A DNA stretch of 64,000 nt from Paralithodes platypus (GCA_032716605.1 CM064517.1:27673567-27737566); one strand, 5' to 3'. Positions 33,071 through 44,583 are shown, counted from the stretch's first letter. Made by a program: numbers and translations. Notes: generated by a model from the sequence alone, not told the origin.

Positions 33071-33438
33071 AGCGACGTGCGGTGGTTAGCCATTGTCACG
33101 GTAGTTGAGTAGTTAGGGGGGGTTGAATCGCCCATCGACATGCAAGGAGGGAGCTGGCCGTCTTAATGGTCGGGGAAGTGTCTTTATAGAGATAATGGCT
33201 TACTCGGGACTGGCTTCATTAGGCTGGCTTTTATGGCAGTGGGGGAGGGGGGGGGGGGGAGAGAGAGAGAGAGAGAGTTACAAGGAATAGTTAGTATCTC
33301 AGAGACCTTGCGGTCCATTCCGAGGAGATACTCGAAGTGGAAGGAGAGAGACTGTTTAGTGCACTACACTCGTTACAGTGTGCAAAATACTATCTACTCT
33401 CTTCTTGAACTGCTCTACTGAAGAACTATTTACAACTT

Positions 33439-33525
<87 letters not shown>

Positions 33526-33764
33526 GGGGGAGTGAGTGAGTGAGTCTTTCACCAGCCATGTTCGGGATACTACAAAGAATGCTGCATGGAAACTTGATTG
33601 CATTCGACTTATATGACATCTCATGGACTGTAAAGGTGTGGCTACTCTGCATACCGGTAAGTGTCAAGTTCGTTAAAAAAAATAGAAAACTCTCCACTTG
33701 CATGGTCATGATAATGTCTCCCCTCATAATATAAACTTTTGGACCAAACAGAGAAAGGAGCTGA
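33071..33764. other. Spacer with G and (GA)n tracts
   Basis: A G tract and GA at 33242-33278, and a long GA tract at about 33440-33516 ending in a run of G. No gene is recognised in the unique parts. Confidence 0.55.
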
Positions 33765-33970
33765 ATTAAGTAAGTATAATTAAGTAAGTATAATTAAGTA
33801 ACATTAATTAAGTAAGTATAATTAAGTAAGTATAATTAAGTAAGTATAATTAAGTAAGTATAATTAAGTAAGTATTATTAAGTAAGTATAATTAAGTAAG
33901 TATAATTAAGTAAGTATAATTAAGTAAGTATAATTAAGTAAGTATAATTAAGTAAGTATAATTAAGTAAG
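33765..33970. repeat. 14-bp minisatellite, about 14 copies
   Basis: Unit TAATTAAGTAAGTA, ending directly on the family 1 copy at 33971 where TTAAGGGGAGG would be expected. TTAAGTAAG may be a mutated terminus. Confidence 0.94.
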
Positions 33971-34303
33971 TAAGGTTTCTAGTTTGTTTTCTACTCCTCC
34001 AGCAATCTTAAAATTTCACCTCCTTGACCCTCTTTCAAGATAAATTTGTACATTTTTCGGTAGAAAAATGTCCCGGCTGAAAGCCGGTTCCTCTTATATT
34101 ACAGGCTCGCTATCGCTCGCCAGGATAAAATCGACACCTAAATGGCACGAAAGGTCTTAAAATTGACAGAAATGGGTCGAAAGTTCTTAAAATCGTCAAA
34201 ATAATGGGGCGAACGTCTTAAAATTAGAAAAGCAATGGGGCTAAACATGAGGGAGAAAGGAGTCCAGAGAAAAATCCCTCAAGTGGAAACCCCCCCCCCT
34301 TAA
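33971..34303 (+). mobile_element. Family 1 MITE, variant A, left end lost in an array
   Basis: Starts AAGGTTTCTAGTTTG rather than TTAAGGGGAGGTTTTTAG. The hairpin is the compensated CCGGCTGAAAGCCGG. The right end is CCCCCCCCCTTAA, with extra C. Confidence 0.86.
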
Positions 34304-34339
34304 TCAGCAACTACAAACCCCAACGCACTTGAACAAACC

Positions 34340-34770
34340 ATACTGTCTTGATCCAACTCAAAGAACAACACATTGTCTTGATCCAACTCACAAGAACAAC
34401 ACATTGTCTTGATCCAACTCAAAGAACAACACATTGTCTTGATCCAACTCAAAGAACAACACATTGTCTTGATCCAACTCAAAGAACAACACATTGTCTT
34501 GATCCAACTCAAAGAACAACACATTGTCTTGATCCAACTCAAAGAACAACACATTGTCTTGATCCAACTCAAAGAACAACACATTGTCTTGATCCAACTC
34601 AAAGAACAACACATTGTCTTGATCCAACTCAAAGAACAACACATTGTCTTGATCCAACTCAAAGAACACATTGTCTTGATCCAACTCAAAGAACAACACA
34701 TTGTCTTGATCCAACTCAAAGAACAACACATTGTCTTGATCCAAATCAAAGAACAACACATTGTTATCCC
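34340..34770. repeat. 30-bp minisatellite, 14 copies
   Basis: Unit TTGATCCAACTCAAAGAACA followed by ACACATTGTC. It is nearly perfect; one unit lacks three bases. The 10-codon period leaves frames open on both strands. Confidence 0.96.
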
Positions 34771-34867
34771 CGGGGGTGTCAGCCTCTACCACAGGGTCGG
34801 GGTGTTTCAGGTTTATGTGTAATATACAAATATTCCCCCAAAGATGCACGCTCCACATCTGACAGCC

Positions 34868-35203
34868 TTAAGGGGAGATATCCACTTGAGGGACTTTTTT
34901 CTTGACTCCTTTCTCCCTCATGTTTGGCCCCATTGCTTTTCTAATTTTAAGACGTTCGCCCCATTATTTTGACGATTTTAAGAACCTTCGACCCATTTCT
35001 GTCAATTTTAAGGCCTTTCGTGCCATTTAGGTGTCGATTTTATCCTGGCGAGCGACAGCGAGCCTGTAATTTAAGAGGAACCGGCTTTCAGCCGGGACAT
35101 TTTTCTACCGAAAAATGTACAAATTTATCTTGAAAGGGGCTCAAGGGGGTGCAATCTTAAGCTTGATGGATATCCAGAGACCAAACTAAAAACCTGCCCT
35201 TAA
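34868..35203 (-). mobile_element. Family 1 MITE, variant A
   Basis: 336 bp with the compensated hairpin CCGGCTTTCAGCCGG (inverse orientation). Its right TTAA (35200-35203) is also the left end of the next copy. Confidence 0.9.
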
Positions 35204-35552
35204 GGGAGCCCACTTCGCTTGTTTTTATCTTTCTCTCCCTCTCTCTTCGGCTTGTACATTTACTCCCATCCAGATGCCAATATTTTCCCTGCGAGCGGTA
35301 GCGAGCCAGCATATATAATTTTTTTTTTTTACAGCAAATTAAATTTGTACATTTTTGGATAGAACATTTTCTCCGGCGAAGCCGGATTTCTCCATACAGT
35401 GCTGGCTCGCTATCGCTCGCCAGGAAGAAATCGACACCTGGATGGGGATAAACGTCTTAATACAGTTGGCTGAATGGGGCCGAATGGATACAAGCCAGGG
35501 AAAGAGAGAAAAGGCGAGAAAGTTAAAAAATAAAGCCGGTGACCCCCATTAA
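35200..35552. mobile_element. Family 1 MITE, variant C (foldback)
   Basis: 353 bp. CGAGCGGTAGCGAGCCAGCA on the left mirrors GCTGGCTCGCTATCGCTCGC on the right. The hairpin is CCGGCGAAGCCGG. The left arm is shortened: the CCATTCGGCCCC iteron is missing after GGCTTGTA. Confidence 0.87.
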
Positions 35553-35773
35553 TACATAAATATTAGATATATTTCAGAAGTAGGGATCTTAAAATTTAAT
35601 ATACTGTACATATACATCAAGAATAGAAATGTAACCATGCGATATTTTGTGATTCTTTAATTGGGCTTAACAATAGATAATTAATAATAGATAATTAATA
35701 ATAGATAATTAATAATGGGCTTAACAATAGATAATTAAAATCTTAGATGCAAAATCACCAGAGAATCGTAAAG

Positions 35774-35849
<76 letters not shown>

Positions 35850-35852
35850 GAG

Positions 35853-35920
<68 letters not shown>

Positions 35921-36344
35921 CGAGAGAGATGTAAGAACAACGCACTCCTGGATGAAAACACAGCTACCCCGCAAATCAAACGCAGAACACAGTAATAGCG
36001 TAAGGAGACACTATATATAGCTACCAAATGAAAGGACAACAAACGGAAAAGAAACAGATATATTACAAAGCAAAATTATACTGTAGACACTCGATGATGA
36101 ACTTGGAAGGATGAGGAGGCAAAACAAATTAGTAATAACAACTACAGATAAAATACAAGTAAGGTGATAATGAGAATTCCAGGTAAGTGGTGGAAATGTG
36201 TCAGGAGTAAGTAGAATGACAATGATAACAATACAATATGCAACTCCCATCAAATGGGACAACCAATAAATTAACATCAAGTAAGTGATGTGATAATGAA
36301 CAATGGGTGCTTTGACAACAGAGACGGTGTGAGCATGAACGCCT
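35553..36344. repeat. (GA)n tract in AT-rich sequence
   Basis: A small ATAGATAATTAATA repeat at about 35672-35735 and about 75 GA units with CAGAGA/GCGAGA interruptions at 35778-35930. The remaining sequence shows no gene. Confidence 0.93.
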
Positions 36345-36443
<99 letters not shown>

Positions 36444-36507
36444 TGATAGAAAAAAAATAGATAGATAGATAGTTAGATAAATATATAGATAGATAGATAG
36501 ATAAACA

Positions 36508-36538
<31 letters not shown>

Positions 36539-36540
36539 GA
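36345..36540. repeat. (TA)n, (GA)n and (TAGA)n compound microsatellite
   Basis: TA at 36345-36423, GA at 36425-36443, TAGA at 36458-36504, GA at 36515-36538. Confidence 0.97.
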
Positions 36541-36599
36541 TGGGGGGTGAAGCTTCAAGGCTCACCAACTTTAAAAAGAGCTGTGGTGGCGGTGGCACG

Positions 36600-37470
36600 G
36601 CAGGGGGGGGGGGGGGGGGTCGCTTTGGTCCCTGCCAACCACCACCACCACCACCACCACACACTACGGGTTATTGATTCATTCGGGGGTCCTGCAGGAG
36701 GTGTGGTAGTGGTGTCATGGTGTGGTAGTGGTGTGGTGGTGTGGTAGTGGTGTCATGGTGTGGTAGTGGTGTGGTGGTGTGGTAGTGGTGTCATGGTGTG
36801 TTAGTGGTGTCATAGTGTGGTGGTGCATGGTTTGGTAGGATGGTGGTGTAGGTGTGTGGTTGTGGGGTGGTGGTGTCATGGTGTGGTGGTGGTGTGGTGT
36901 AGGATGTTAGTGTAGGTGTGTGGTTGTGGTATGGTTGTGGTGTGGTGGTGGTATAGAATGCTGGTGGTGTGGTAGTGTCATAGTGTGGTGTAGGATGTTA
37001 GTGTAGGTGTGTGGTAGAGGGGTGGTGGTGGTGTCATGGTGTGGTGTAGGTGTGTGTTTGTCATGTGGTGGTGGTGTGGTGTAGGATGTTGGTGTAGGTG
37101 TGTGGTAGAGGGGTGGTGGTGGTGTCATGGTGTGGTGTAGATGTGTGTTTGTGATGTGGTGGTGGTGTGGTGTAGGATGTTGGTGTAGGTGTGTGGTAGA
37201 GGGGTGGTGGTGTCTTGGTGTGGTGTAGGATGTTAGTGTAAGTATGTGGTCGAGGTTGTTTTGTGGTGTGTGGGAGTGTGGATATAGTGATGCGTAGTGT
37301 TGAGTAGTGTGTTGTAGAGTGGTGTGTAGTGTGTTGTGTTGAGTAGTGTGCTGTGTAGTGTTGCGTATTAGTCGTTCCCTAGGCTGCCTGACCGAACAAC
37401 CTCGTGTAGTGTCGTGTAGTGTCGCGTAGTGTAATGTAGTGTAATGTGGTGTGATTTTTTGTGTTGGTCT
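36600..37470. repeat. GTGGT-rich degenerate array
   Basis: A G tract and (CAC)n at 36603-36662, then about 800 bp of GTGGTGTGGTAGTGGTGTCA variants, grading into TAGTGTGTTGTG. The strand bias is strong (G/T only). Confidence 0.9.
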
Positions 37471-37559
37471 GGCTGTGGTGTGGGGATCAAAGGGTTGGTA
37501 ATGATCGCTATCCGTCAGGTGCTGAGATTTTAAAGTACCGGTAACTATAAAGTAACTTT

Positions 37560-37620
37560 GTGACTTTATTTAACTTGATGGAAGTCTAGGGAGCAATCTA
37601 AATACCTGCCCTTAAAATGA
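37560..37620 (+). mobile_element. Family 1 MITE end fragment
   Basis: AACTTGATGGAAGTCTAGGG then AATACCTGCCCTTAA, the terminal 50-60 bp of an A copy on its reverse orientation. The rest is absent. Confidence 0.55.
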
Positions 37621-37683
37621 GGGAAGTAGGTCCGTAAATTACCACTGATATTTACCATTTGTCAACTGTGTTTGCTGACAGGG

Positions 37684-37702
37684 ACAACTGTATGTGTTAC
37701 GG
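37684..37702. repeat. Target-site duplication, left
   Basis: ACAACTGTATGTGTTACGG, identical to 39237-39255 on the other side of the LINE. Confidence 0.85.
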
Positions 37703-39236
37703 CCTAGTTATTACAACTAATTACACCCGACCTACCCCTAGCTCCAACACAACATGGCTTTAGGCCACTGCACTCCACAAACACTCTTCTCACAGGCCTT
37801 ACACAAAGAGCTTTTGACGGCATCAACTCAGCTAGACCACCACACAGATCACTATTAGCCACCCTCGACATTAGTAAAGCCTTCGATGCCATCCCCCGCC
37901 ACAACCTAACAAACAAAATCTACAACACAAACAGGTGGGTGGCCAACTTCCTAGCAGGCAGATGTGCACACGTATCTTTTGCCGGTCAGTCATCTAGAAT
38001 CAGAAACTTTCCAAACGGAGTCCCACAAGGATCCGTCCTATCGCCCGCACTCTTCAATCTGTACATGCACGATATAACTACACCCAATACACCCCAAATA
38101 AACTTAGCCTCCTATGCAGATGACATAACACTCACATGCACACACCATGACCCAAAAAGAGCAACAGATCTCCTTCAACCCTATCTCAACACACTACGTG
38201 GCTGGTGCACTACAAACAGACTTAATCTAGCCCCAGCCAAATCCACCGCAACCCTGCTCACAAGCTGGACAGGAGAACACGAATACATCCCTCAACTCAC
38301 CATAAACAACACACACCCCTAACACATACACACACACCCAAAATCCTAGGAGTAACATATGATACTCATATGACATTCAAACAGCACACCACAAACATTA
38401 AAAAGAAACTGACACCCAGACTTAACGCCCTCAGGTCACTTGCTCACAAACAATTTGGACACAACAAAGAAACCACCACCACAGTATATAAACAATACAT
38501 AAGATCAGTGATGGAATACGCAAGCCCAGCCTGGGCTTCTAACCTAGCTGAAACACATCATAAGACCTTACAGACTATTCAAACCAAAGCCCTGAAGATC
38601 ATTACAGGCTGCACAGCTACTGCACCCACAGATCACCTACATCAAGAAACCAAAATCCTCAAAGTCAAAGATCATCTGGACATGAGAGGCACTCAATTCC
38701 TGGCAGCAGCCTCCACGAACCAGGACCACCCACTAAACTACATGGCAACACACCCACAGACACCAAGAAATATCAAAACAACACCCAGCACACGGTATCA
38801 CACACTATTACTGTCCTCTCTCCCTCCCTGCCCACCCCGAACCAACTTCCAGAAGTATATCCATACTCATATATCTCGCTGATCCATCCACTCACTCACA
38901 GACAACACACAGCTGCAAGCACGACCTCCCGAAATCCATCCTTCCGAATCCTCCCTTCATCGCAAGGACAGAGTCCACCTGGCCAGGCTGAGATGCGGAC
39001 ACCATCCAGCTCTCCTGAGCTATCAGAAGAGACTGGATGACTCCGTTGTCGACACCTGCCCGGGATGTAACACAGCACCCCATACCATTAAACACATCAT
39101 AGAAGACTGCATTTCACACAACCACTTACGCCAACAACACAATCTACACTCAATGAGAGCTCTGTGGGAAAGCCCGATCGTGGCCATGGCCTTCCTCAGG
39201 GATTCGGGGCTGTTTGGCCAGGCAGCTTAGGGAACA
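37703..39236 (+). mobile_element. 5'-truncated non-LTR retrotransposon (LINE)
   Basis: About 1.53 kb between perfect 19-bp target-site duplications, so both ends of the insertion are defined. Its coding part begins inside the reverse transcriptase. The 3' end GATTCGGGGCTGTTTGGCCA then GGCAGCTTAGGGAAC passes into a short AAC tail. The length is a fraction of a full LINE, consistent with abortive reverse transcription. Confidence 0.88.
37708..39230 (+). pseudogene. LINE reverse transcriptase, broken ORF2 remnant
   Basis: Frame 1 gives TQHGFRPLHST, the catalytic motif A LATLDISKAFDAI, motif B NGVPQGSVLSPALF and motif C SYADDITL, up to a stop at 38320-38322. The reading continues one frame on from about 38323 (KILGVTYDTHMTF), then IRSVMEYASPAW and IQTKALKIITG. 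After an in-frame TGA at 38880-38882 (where Arg CGA would fit) it continues to a Cys/His motif CPGC-x7-H-x3-H-x4-C near the C-terminus, ending at TAG before GGAACAAC. A short gap after NKIYNTN also lacks residues usual between motifs A and B. At least one frameshift and one stop make it non-functional. The Jockey/I-like group is probable, but the exact clade is not certain. Confidence 0.87.
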
Positions 39237-39255
39237 ACAACTGTATGTGTTACGG
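39237..39255. repeat. Target-site duplication, right
   Basis: Identical to 37684-37702, directly after the AAC-type 3' tail. Confidence 0.85.
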
Positions 39256-40104
39256 TGTTTATATATACAGTACTTCATGATAGGGGGTGCCGCAATAATG
39301 ATGTGCCAAATTTCAGGAGTAGCTTATATATTATTCTAAGCATGGCATATTATTCTATATCTAAATTTCCAATCTCTACCATTACAGAGATATTGCTTGT
39401 CGAATACGGCATTTTTCCATGCATTAATTTTTACATTTTATATTCTTGTAAGTTTCAAAATTATCATACATACTGTAGCTCAAATTGGGCATCACATTGC
39501 TTACATTGAAAACCGGTTGACATGGGAAAGTCCATTACAGTGTTGTGGGGGAGGATAGTAACGGTATATTTATCCTGTATAATCTAAAAAAGTGGTGATC
39601 ATATTATTTAACAACTTTTATTTGAATAATTCGTTCTTGTTATAGGAATATTATGTGAGGCACGCAAAATTACGAGCAGAGCCAGATCGTGTCCTAGCAT
39701 ATCAAAATTCAAATGCTTCAGAGGTATGCATAGATATCTCGTTAACATAATAATGTTAATGGAATATTGACAGTAACTGTACCATTCCTCATTAGTGATT
39801 ATAATACACCGATCGTTTTGGCAACATGGCGCTACATGGTATATTTAATTCAGTGTGGTAAACTTTAGCGCTATGTTGTAGTAGACAAAACATTCTGGGA
39901 TACTCATAAATGTCATACCTTCTTTTCTGCATGCAAGAGTTTATGAAAGTGTTGGACAAGAACACGCACACTAAAAACAAAATTAAACAAAACTGACTGA
40001 ACATTACCTAAACAGCTACGATAAGGGCAAGGTCACAATAAATGATACGAACTAATACGAAACAGCTGTATTTATTGAATCACCTGTACTGCCGTGGGAA
40101 TGAA
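39256..40104. other. AT-rich unique spacer
   Basis: No repeats or genes recognised. Confidence 0.5.
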
Positions 40105-40375
40105 AAAAAAAAAAATATATATATATATATATGTGTATATAAAAAATAACCTGGACCCTGGTGTAAAGTTTACTTGAATGGGTCTAGAGCAACACGAATA
40201 AATACGACACACACACAAACACCGCACGCACGCACGCACGCACGCACACTCTCTCTCTCTCTCTCTCTCCCTGCAATAATCCCAGCACTGGTTGGTGGTA
40301 ATAAAGCGCATTTGAATGGATCTACAGCAATAATAATTAATCTCTCTCTCTCTCTCTCTCTCTCAGTCTACTATT
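40105..40375. repeat. Microsatellite cluster
   Basis: Poly(A) with TA at 40107-40135, (GCAC)n at about 40224-40247, and CT tracts at 40249-40270 and 40340-40364. CCCTGCAATAATCCCAGCAC after the CT tract resembles CCTGCAATAATAATCCTAGC at 40937, hinting at a duplicated LINE-flank module. Confidence 0.85.
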
Positions 40376-40388
40376 TCCTTTAACCCAG

Positions 40389-40912
40389 CGCAGATTAAGA
40401 GGTGACTTAATTCAAGTGTTCAAAATCATCAAAGGCATCGACAATATGAACTGTAGTAAGTACTTCACTATCGACCAATCTAATTACACGCGGGGAAACG
40501 GTTGCAAAATTATTGGTAAATCTTTTAACTCACACGAATCTAAGAATTTCTTCTTCAATCGAGTTGTCAACTTGTGGAATGGGCTTCCCCGAGACATTAT
40601 AGACTGCAGCACCGTTGATTCATTTAAACTCCGCTTAGACAAATATCTCGCATCAAACCCGCGACTGACTGCGTTTGTAAATGAATAACTTTATTTTATC
40701 CCCCTCTCAGTTACTAACCCATCTGTCCCCTACTAACTTCCTAATCCTGCCACGGACATTAGTTCCAGGGCAGTAGTTCCCTTTCCAATGTTCCCTTACC
40801 CACTCTAAACCACTGTTTGGACACTTGATCCTCAGTGTTTTGGAGGACAAGCAGCCTAGAAGGGTCACTAGATCTGTTGTTGCTTGATTTCCTTTGTACT
40901 CCTTTGTACTCT
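40389..40912 (+). pseudogene. LINE 3' fragment: reverse transcriptase C-terminus plus 3' UTR
   Basis: The open frame 40389-40688 reads RRLRGDLIQVFKIIKGIDNM, later NFFFNRVVNLWNGLPRDII and VDSFKLRLDKYLASNP, then a stop. This RLRGDL...WNxLP...F+xxLD arrangement is typical of the C-terminus of CR1/RTE/Jockey-like LINE polyproteins. About 220 bp of 3' UTR follows, ending TTTGTACTCCTTTGTACT at a (CT)n tract. Its last 60 bp match window bases 1-60. The catalytic domain is absent. Confidence 0.82.
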
Positions 40913-40949
40913 CTCTCCCTCTCTCTCTCTGTTCCCCTGCAATAATAAT

Positions 40950-41715
40950 CCTAGCGCTGGGTGGTGGTAATATAATTCCCAGCAGTGATAATTGGGCGAC
41001 TTTGTGCAATGTGTTTGATGATAGTGGCATTGTGTTGGTTATGGCGCTCACAATGGCAGTGTGGAGGGTGATGATCGGCTAATTATATATATTGGCCTAA
41101 TTATTAATATTGGCGTAATTATTTATATTGGCGCAGTGTATATGTTTTTGTGGCGGGGGAAAGGGTTGGTGTATAGACGGGTTGGGTGCTGGTGATCAGT
41201 TGTGTAATGTACGGTTTTGTTGATATTGATAGGCTGGTTGGGTGGTGGTGTTCGGTTGTGTATTATATAGGGCTTTGTGTTTATTAGTAGAAAATCATAA
41301 CAAATTATCAATGGTACAATCTAGTGTTGTATTAATATAGGTGTAATACAATCTGAAAACCTGCATAATGATCGGCGGTGTAATTGGGCATGTATTTATA
41401 TTGGCGTAATTACTTTTGTGACTTACGCATAATGCTGGGGTAATCGGCATTGTCGCAGCTATACTAATGAATGTTCGCCAATCGGTTTGCTGTTTGGGTT
41501 ATAGGCATGTTATGGATACATAATATATTTTTTACCAATCGATCTTTCGTTTTCTATATATTCCTTATTTAAAACATGGACTTCTGTAAATATTGTTTCG
41601 TGTTATACACATTTTTGTATTTGATATGTCAGTCTTTTAGTTTTAATTCGTTCGTCAATTATCAAAGTAATTGGTACCCACGCCCGATTATTTGAAAACC
41701 TCTCTTTCATGTTTA
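40950..41715. other. AT-rich spacer
   Basis: A loose repeat of ATATTGGCGTAATTA at 41085-41140 and again near 41390-41410. Nothing coding is recognised. Confidence 0.5.
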
Positions 41716-42177
41716 ACATTTCTTCTTCTTCTTCTTCCTCTTCTTCTTCTTAGTAGTAGTAGTATTTTCACGATTATATCCTCATTTTCTTCTATTTTGT
41801 TTTTTTATATTGGCACCCCACTCTTCCTTCTCTTTCCTATTCCTTGTTCTTCCTCTTCTTCTTCTTGACATTCCTACTCTTCTTCTTCTTCTTCTTCCTT
41901 TCTTCTTCTTCTCTTCCTTCTCCTCTTCCTTCTCCTCTTCTTGGATATCCTACTCTTCCTTCTTATTCTTCTTGACATTCCTACTCTTCCTCCTCTTTCT
42001 TTTCCTTCTTCCTCCTCCTCTTTTTGACCCTTCCTTTTCTTTCTCTCCTGCTCCTACCTCTCACTTGCCTCTCGCCATTAGCTTCCTCTTTCCTCCTCTC
42101 TCACTGACCCTCTCACCCTGCATCATCAATCTCTCTCTCTCTCTCACCCTGCATCATCAATCTCTCTCCTTTCCTTT

Positions 42178-42265
<88 letters not shown>
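41716..42265. repeat. CTT/CT-rich polypyrimidine region
   Basis: (CTT)n-like sequence with TAGTAGTAG and TTCTTGACATTCCTACTC phrases, ending in about 40 CT units at 42182-42263. CTCTCACCCTGCATCATCAA is duplicated at 42110-42163. Confidence 0.92.
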
Positions 42266-42268
<3 letters not shown>

Positions 42269-42363
42269 CTCAAAGCTTGGAATGATTGTGAAGGACCCCA
42301 AAGTGGTTGAACAGCTCAGGATGGACCTTAGCACGGTGGTAGAAAGAAAGGAAACTGTTTGGA

Positions 42364-42746
42364 TTAAGGGGGCAGTAATCGCTTTTTCTGGACCCCCTTC
42401 TCCCTCATGTTTAGCATATTAGTTTTGAGGTTTTAAGACGTTCGTTCCGTTAATTTGGCGATTTTGAGACCTTTCGCCTAATATATATATATATTTTTTT
42501 TGTCAATATAAAGACCTTTCGTGGCCATTAGGTGTCGATTGTTTTCCTGGCGAGCGATAGCGAGCCTCTAATCTTAGAAGGAAGCGGCCTTTGGCCGGGA
42601 ATTTTTTTTACCGAAAAATTTACAAATTTATCTTGAAAGGGGGTCTTAGGGGTGTTTTTCTTAGCTTGATGGAGGTCTAGCGAAGAAACTCAAAAATATA
42701 TTAATAAATAAATGTATGGACCAAAAACCAAGCGCTACCCCCTTAA
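42364..42746 (-). mobile_element. Family 1 MITE, variant B
   Basis: 383 bp with both TTAA ends. The iteron block is lengthened by a TA run at 42481-42493. AATAAATAAATGTATGGACC near the right end is the sequence from which the 35-bp array at 21405 appears to be built. Confidence 0.88.
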
Positions 42747-42949
42747 CCTAAAGGAAACAAATAAGAAAACATATTGTAAGTAGGAATTAATGATAACAAA
42801 TATATGTGGTCGTATATGAAAACATTTATCTGTCAATATCAAGACCTTTCTTGTTATTAGGCGAGCCTATAGTTTTAGAAGGAATCCACCTTTCCACCAC
42901 CATTTCTCCCCCATCACTCCTGCACCACCACCACCACCACCATCAACAG

Positions 42950-43045
42950 CTCAGGGGGCTCTTCTACACCTCCTTGTCAGCACCTTGAGAGACGGTAGCC
43001 GCGCCTTTGATGCTCCAGATCCGTGTTTACAAACACTCAAACAGG
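42950..43045 (+). other. Exon-like block, copy 1
   Basis: After pyrimidine/CAC-rich DNA and AG, 90 bp (42955-43044) read GALLHLLVSTLRDGSRAFDA and PDPCLQTLKQ with no stop, then GT. A related block with an AG at the same place lies at 43783. It might be a duplicated exon of an unknown gene or part of an unrecognised repeat. No family was recognised. Confidence 0.25.
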
Positions 43046-43107
43046 TCATTAATGTATCCCCTTGTCCTTTCCACTCTCTGGCTTAATTTACCTATACCTC
43101 GCTCATA

Positions 43108-43202
43108 TTTACAGTGGTAGTTTGAGGGGGTAGTGCTTGTTTACAGTGGTAGTTTGAGGGGGTAGTGCTTGTTTACAGTGGCAGTTTAAGGGGTAGTGCT
43201 TG
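43108..43202. repeat. 32-bp tandem repeat containing a family 1 end, 3 copies
   Basis: Units TTTACAGTGGTAGTTTGAGG then GGGTAGTGCTTG. The third unit has TTTAAGGGGTAGTGCTTG and is the true left end of the next element, so flank and terminus were duplicated together. Confidence 0.88.
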
Positions 43203-43501
43203 TTTTTTTGGTCTTTGTATTTGTTCATGTATATTTTGAGTTCCCTCGCGAGACCTCCATCAAACTTAAAAAAAACACCCCTAGACCCCATCAAGATAAA
43301 TGTGTAATATTTTCGATAGAAAAATGTCCCGGCCGAAGGCCGACACCTAAATGTCACGAAAGGTCTTAATATTGACAGAGAAATGGGGTGAAAGGTCTCA
43401 AAATCGCCAAACTAATGGAACGAAAGTATTAAAACGTCAAAACTAATATGCTAAACATGAGGGAGAAGGGGGTCCAGAAAAAGCGAGTACTACACCCTTA
43501 C
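43187..43501 (+). mobile_element. Family 1 MITE, variant B, with internal deletion
   Basis: The left TTAA is at 43187; the right end has decayed to CACCCTTAC. CCGGCCGAAGGCCG runs directly into ACACCTAAATG, so about 45-50 bp holding the GCTCGCTATCGCTCGCC palindrome are deleted. The iterons are intact. Confidence 0.86.
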
Positions 43502-43734
43502 ATTTTCAACTCTTCTTCTCCATCCGTTCACCCCTTTCTTCTTCTCCACGACTCCTCCTCTCAACGTTTTCCCCTTTCCACCACCATTTATTTTCCTTTC
43601 ATTTCCACCCCAACCACTCTTTCTTCAACATGAACATCATAATCATCATCTCAGAAAGCTTTTTTGTACACAACTATATCGCCTTTCTTCCCCATCTCCA
43701 TCATCCATTCTCTCATTATTCCTCCATCTCTCCC

Positions 43735-43880
43735 CCCACCACCCCCCCCCCCCCTCCTTCACCACCACCATCATCATCTCAGGGAGCCCTTCTACACCTC
43801 CTCGTCAGCACCTCAAGACGGCCGCCCAGCCTTTGAAGCCCCGGCACCGTGTTTACCCGTCGACACGTCCTCATCAAATA
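43735..43880 (+). other. Exon-like block, copy 2
   Basis: CACCACCACCATCATCATCTCAG then GGAGCCCTTCTACACCTCCT and GTCAGCACC match copy 1 codon for codon for 10 codons. A net 2-base difference then shifts the frame, after which CAGCCTTTGAAGCCCC aligns with CGCCTTTGATGCTCC. At most one of the two copies can encode the same protein. Confidence 0.25.
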
Positions 43881-43959
43881 CTAGCCTCCAAAAAGGGGGA
43901 CCTGAGTGTACCTATTCACACTTCGGGGTTTGCCAAGACTCTCCCTCGCCGGGGATAGG

Positions 43960-44517
43960 TGGTGGTGGTGGAGGGAGGGAGGGAGGGAGGGATGGATGGA
44001 TGGGTAGACTGGTGGGAACGATAGATGGAGGGATGAATAGGCGAGAGGTGAATATGTAAAGATAGTATATGCGATGAATGTTTAAAGGAAAAGGAATAGG
44101 CGTCGGAGTTCATGGACATGAGGATAGAGGGATGAATATTTAGACAGGGTGAGAGAGAGATGGATAAGGCGGTGGAAGAAGGGAGAACATGCAAAGGAAT
44201 AATTAAATACTATGAACGATTAGAGAAATGTAGGGCTCAACTTTAGGGATGACTTGGTTGGGTGGAGGTGGGATGGAGGGAGGAGGAGAGGACGGGGATA
44301 GAACGATGATGTAGAGGTGAGATGACTAGCAGCATTGGCGAGAGATTGATGGTACTGAGGGAGTAACAGAACAGAAGAACAAGATAGTTATTAATGAACT
44401 GCTGGCCAGTAAGGAGGAAACATCAAACATGAAGAAGGATGATTAGAGAGACTGATGATCGGATAGTATGAAATACACAGATACATTAAAGAAAAAACAC
44501 AAGATGCTATAGTGAAT

Positions 44518-44583
<66 letters not shown>

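Noticed and set aside
37704..37916. 70-codon minus-strand frame over the LINE
   Set aside because: Antisense shadow of the reverse transcriptase frame, whose motifs A, B and C are on the plus strand.
41810..42310. 166-codon Ser/Phe/Leu-rich frame
   Set aside because: Translation of a CTT/CT polypyrimidine region.
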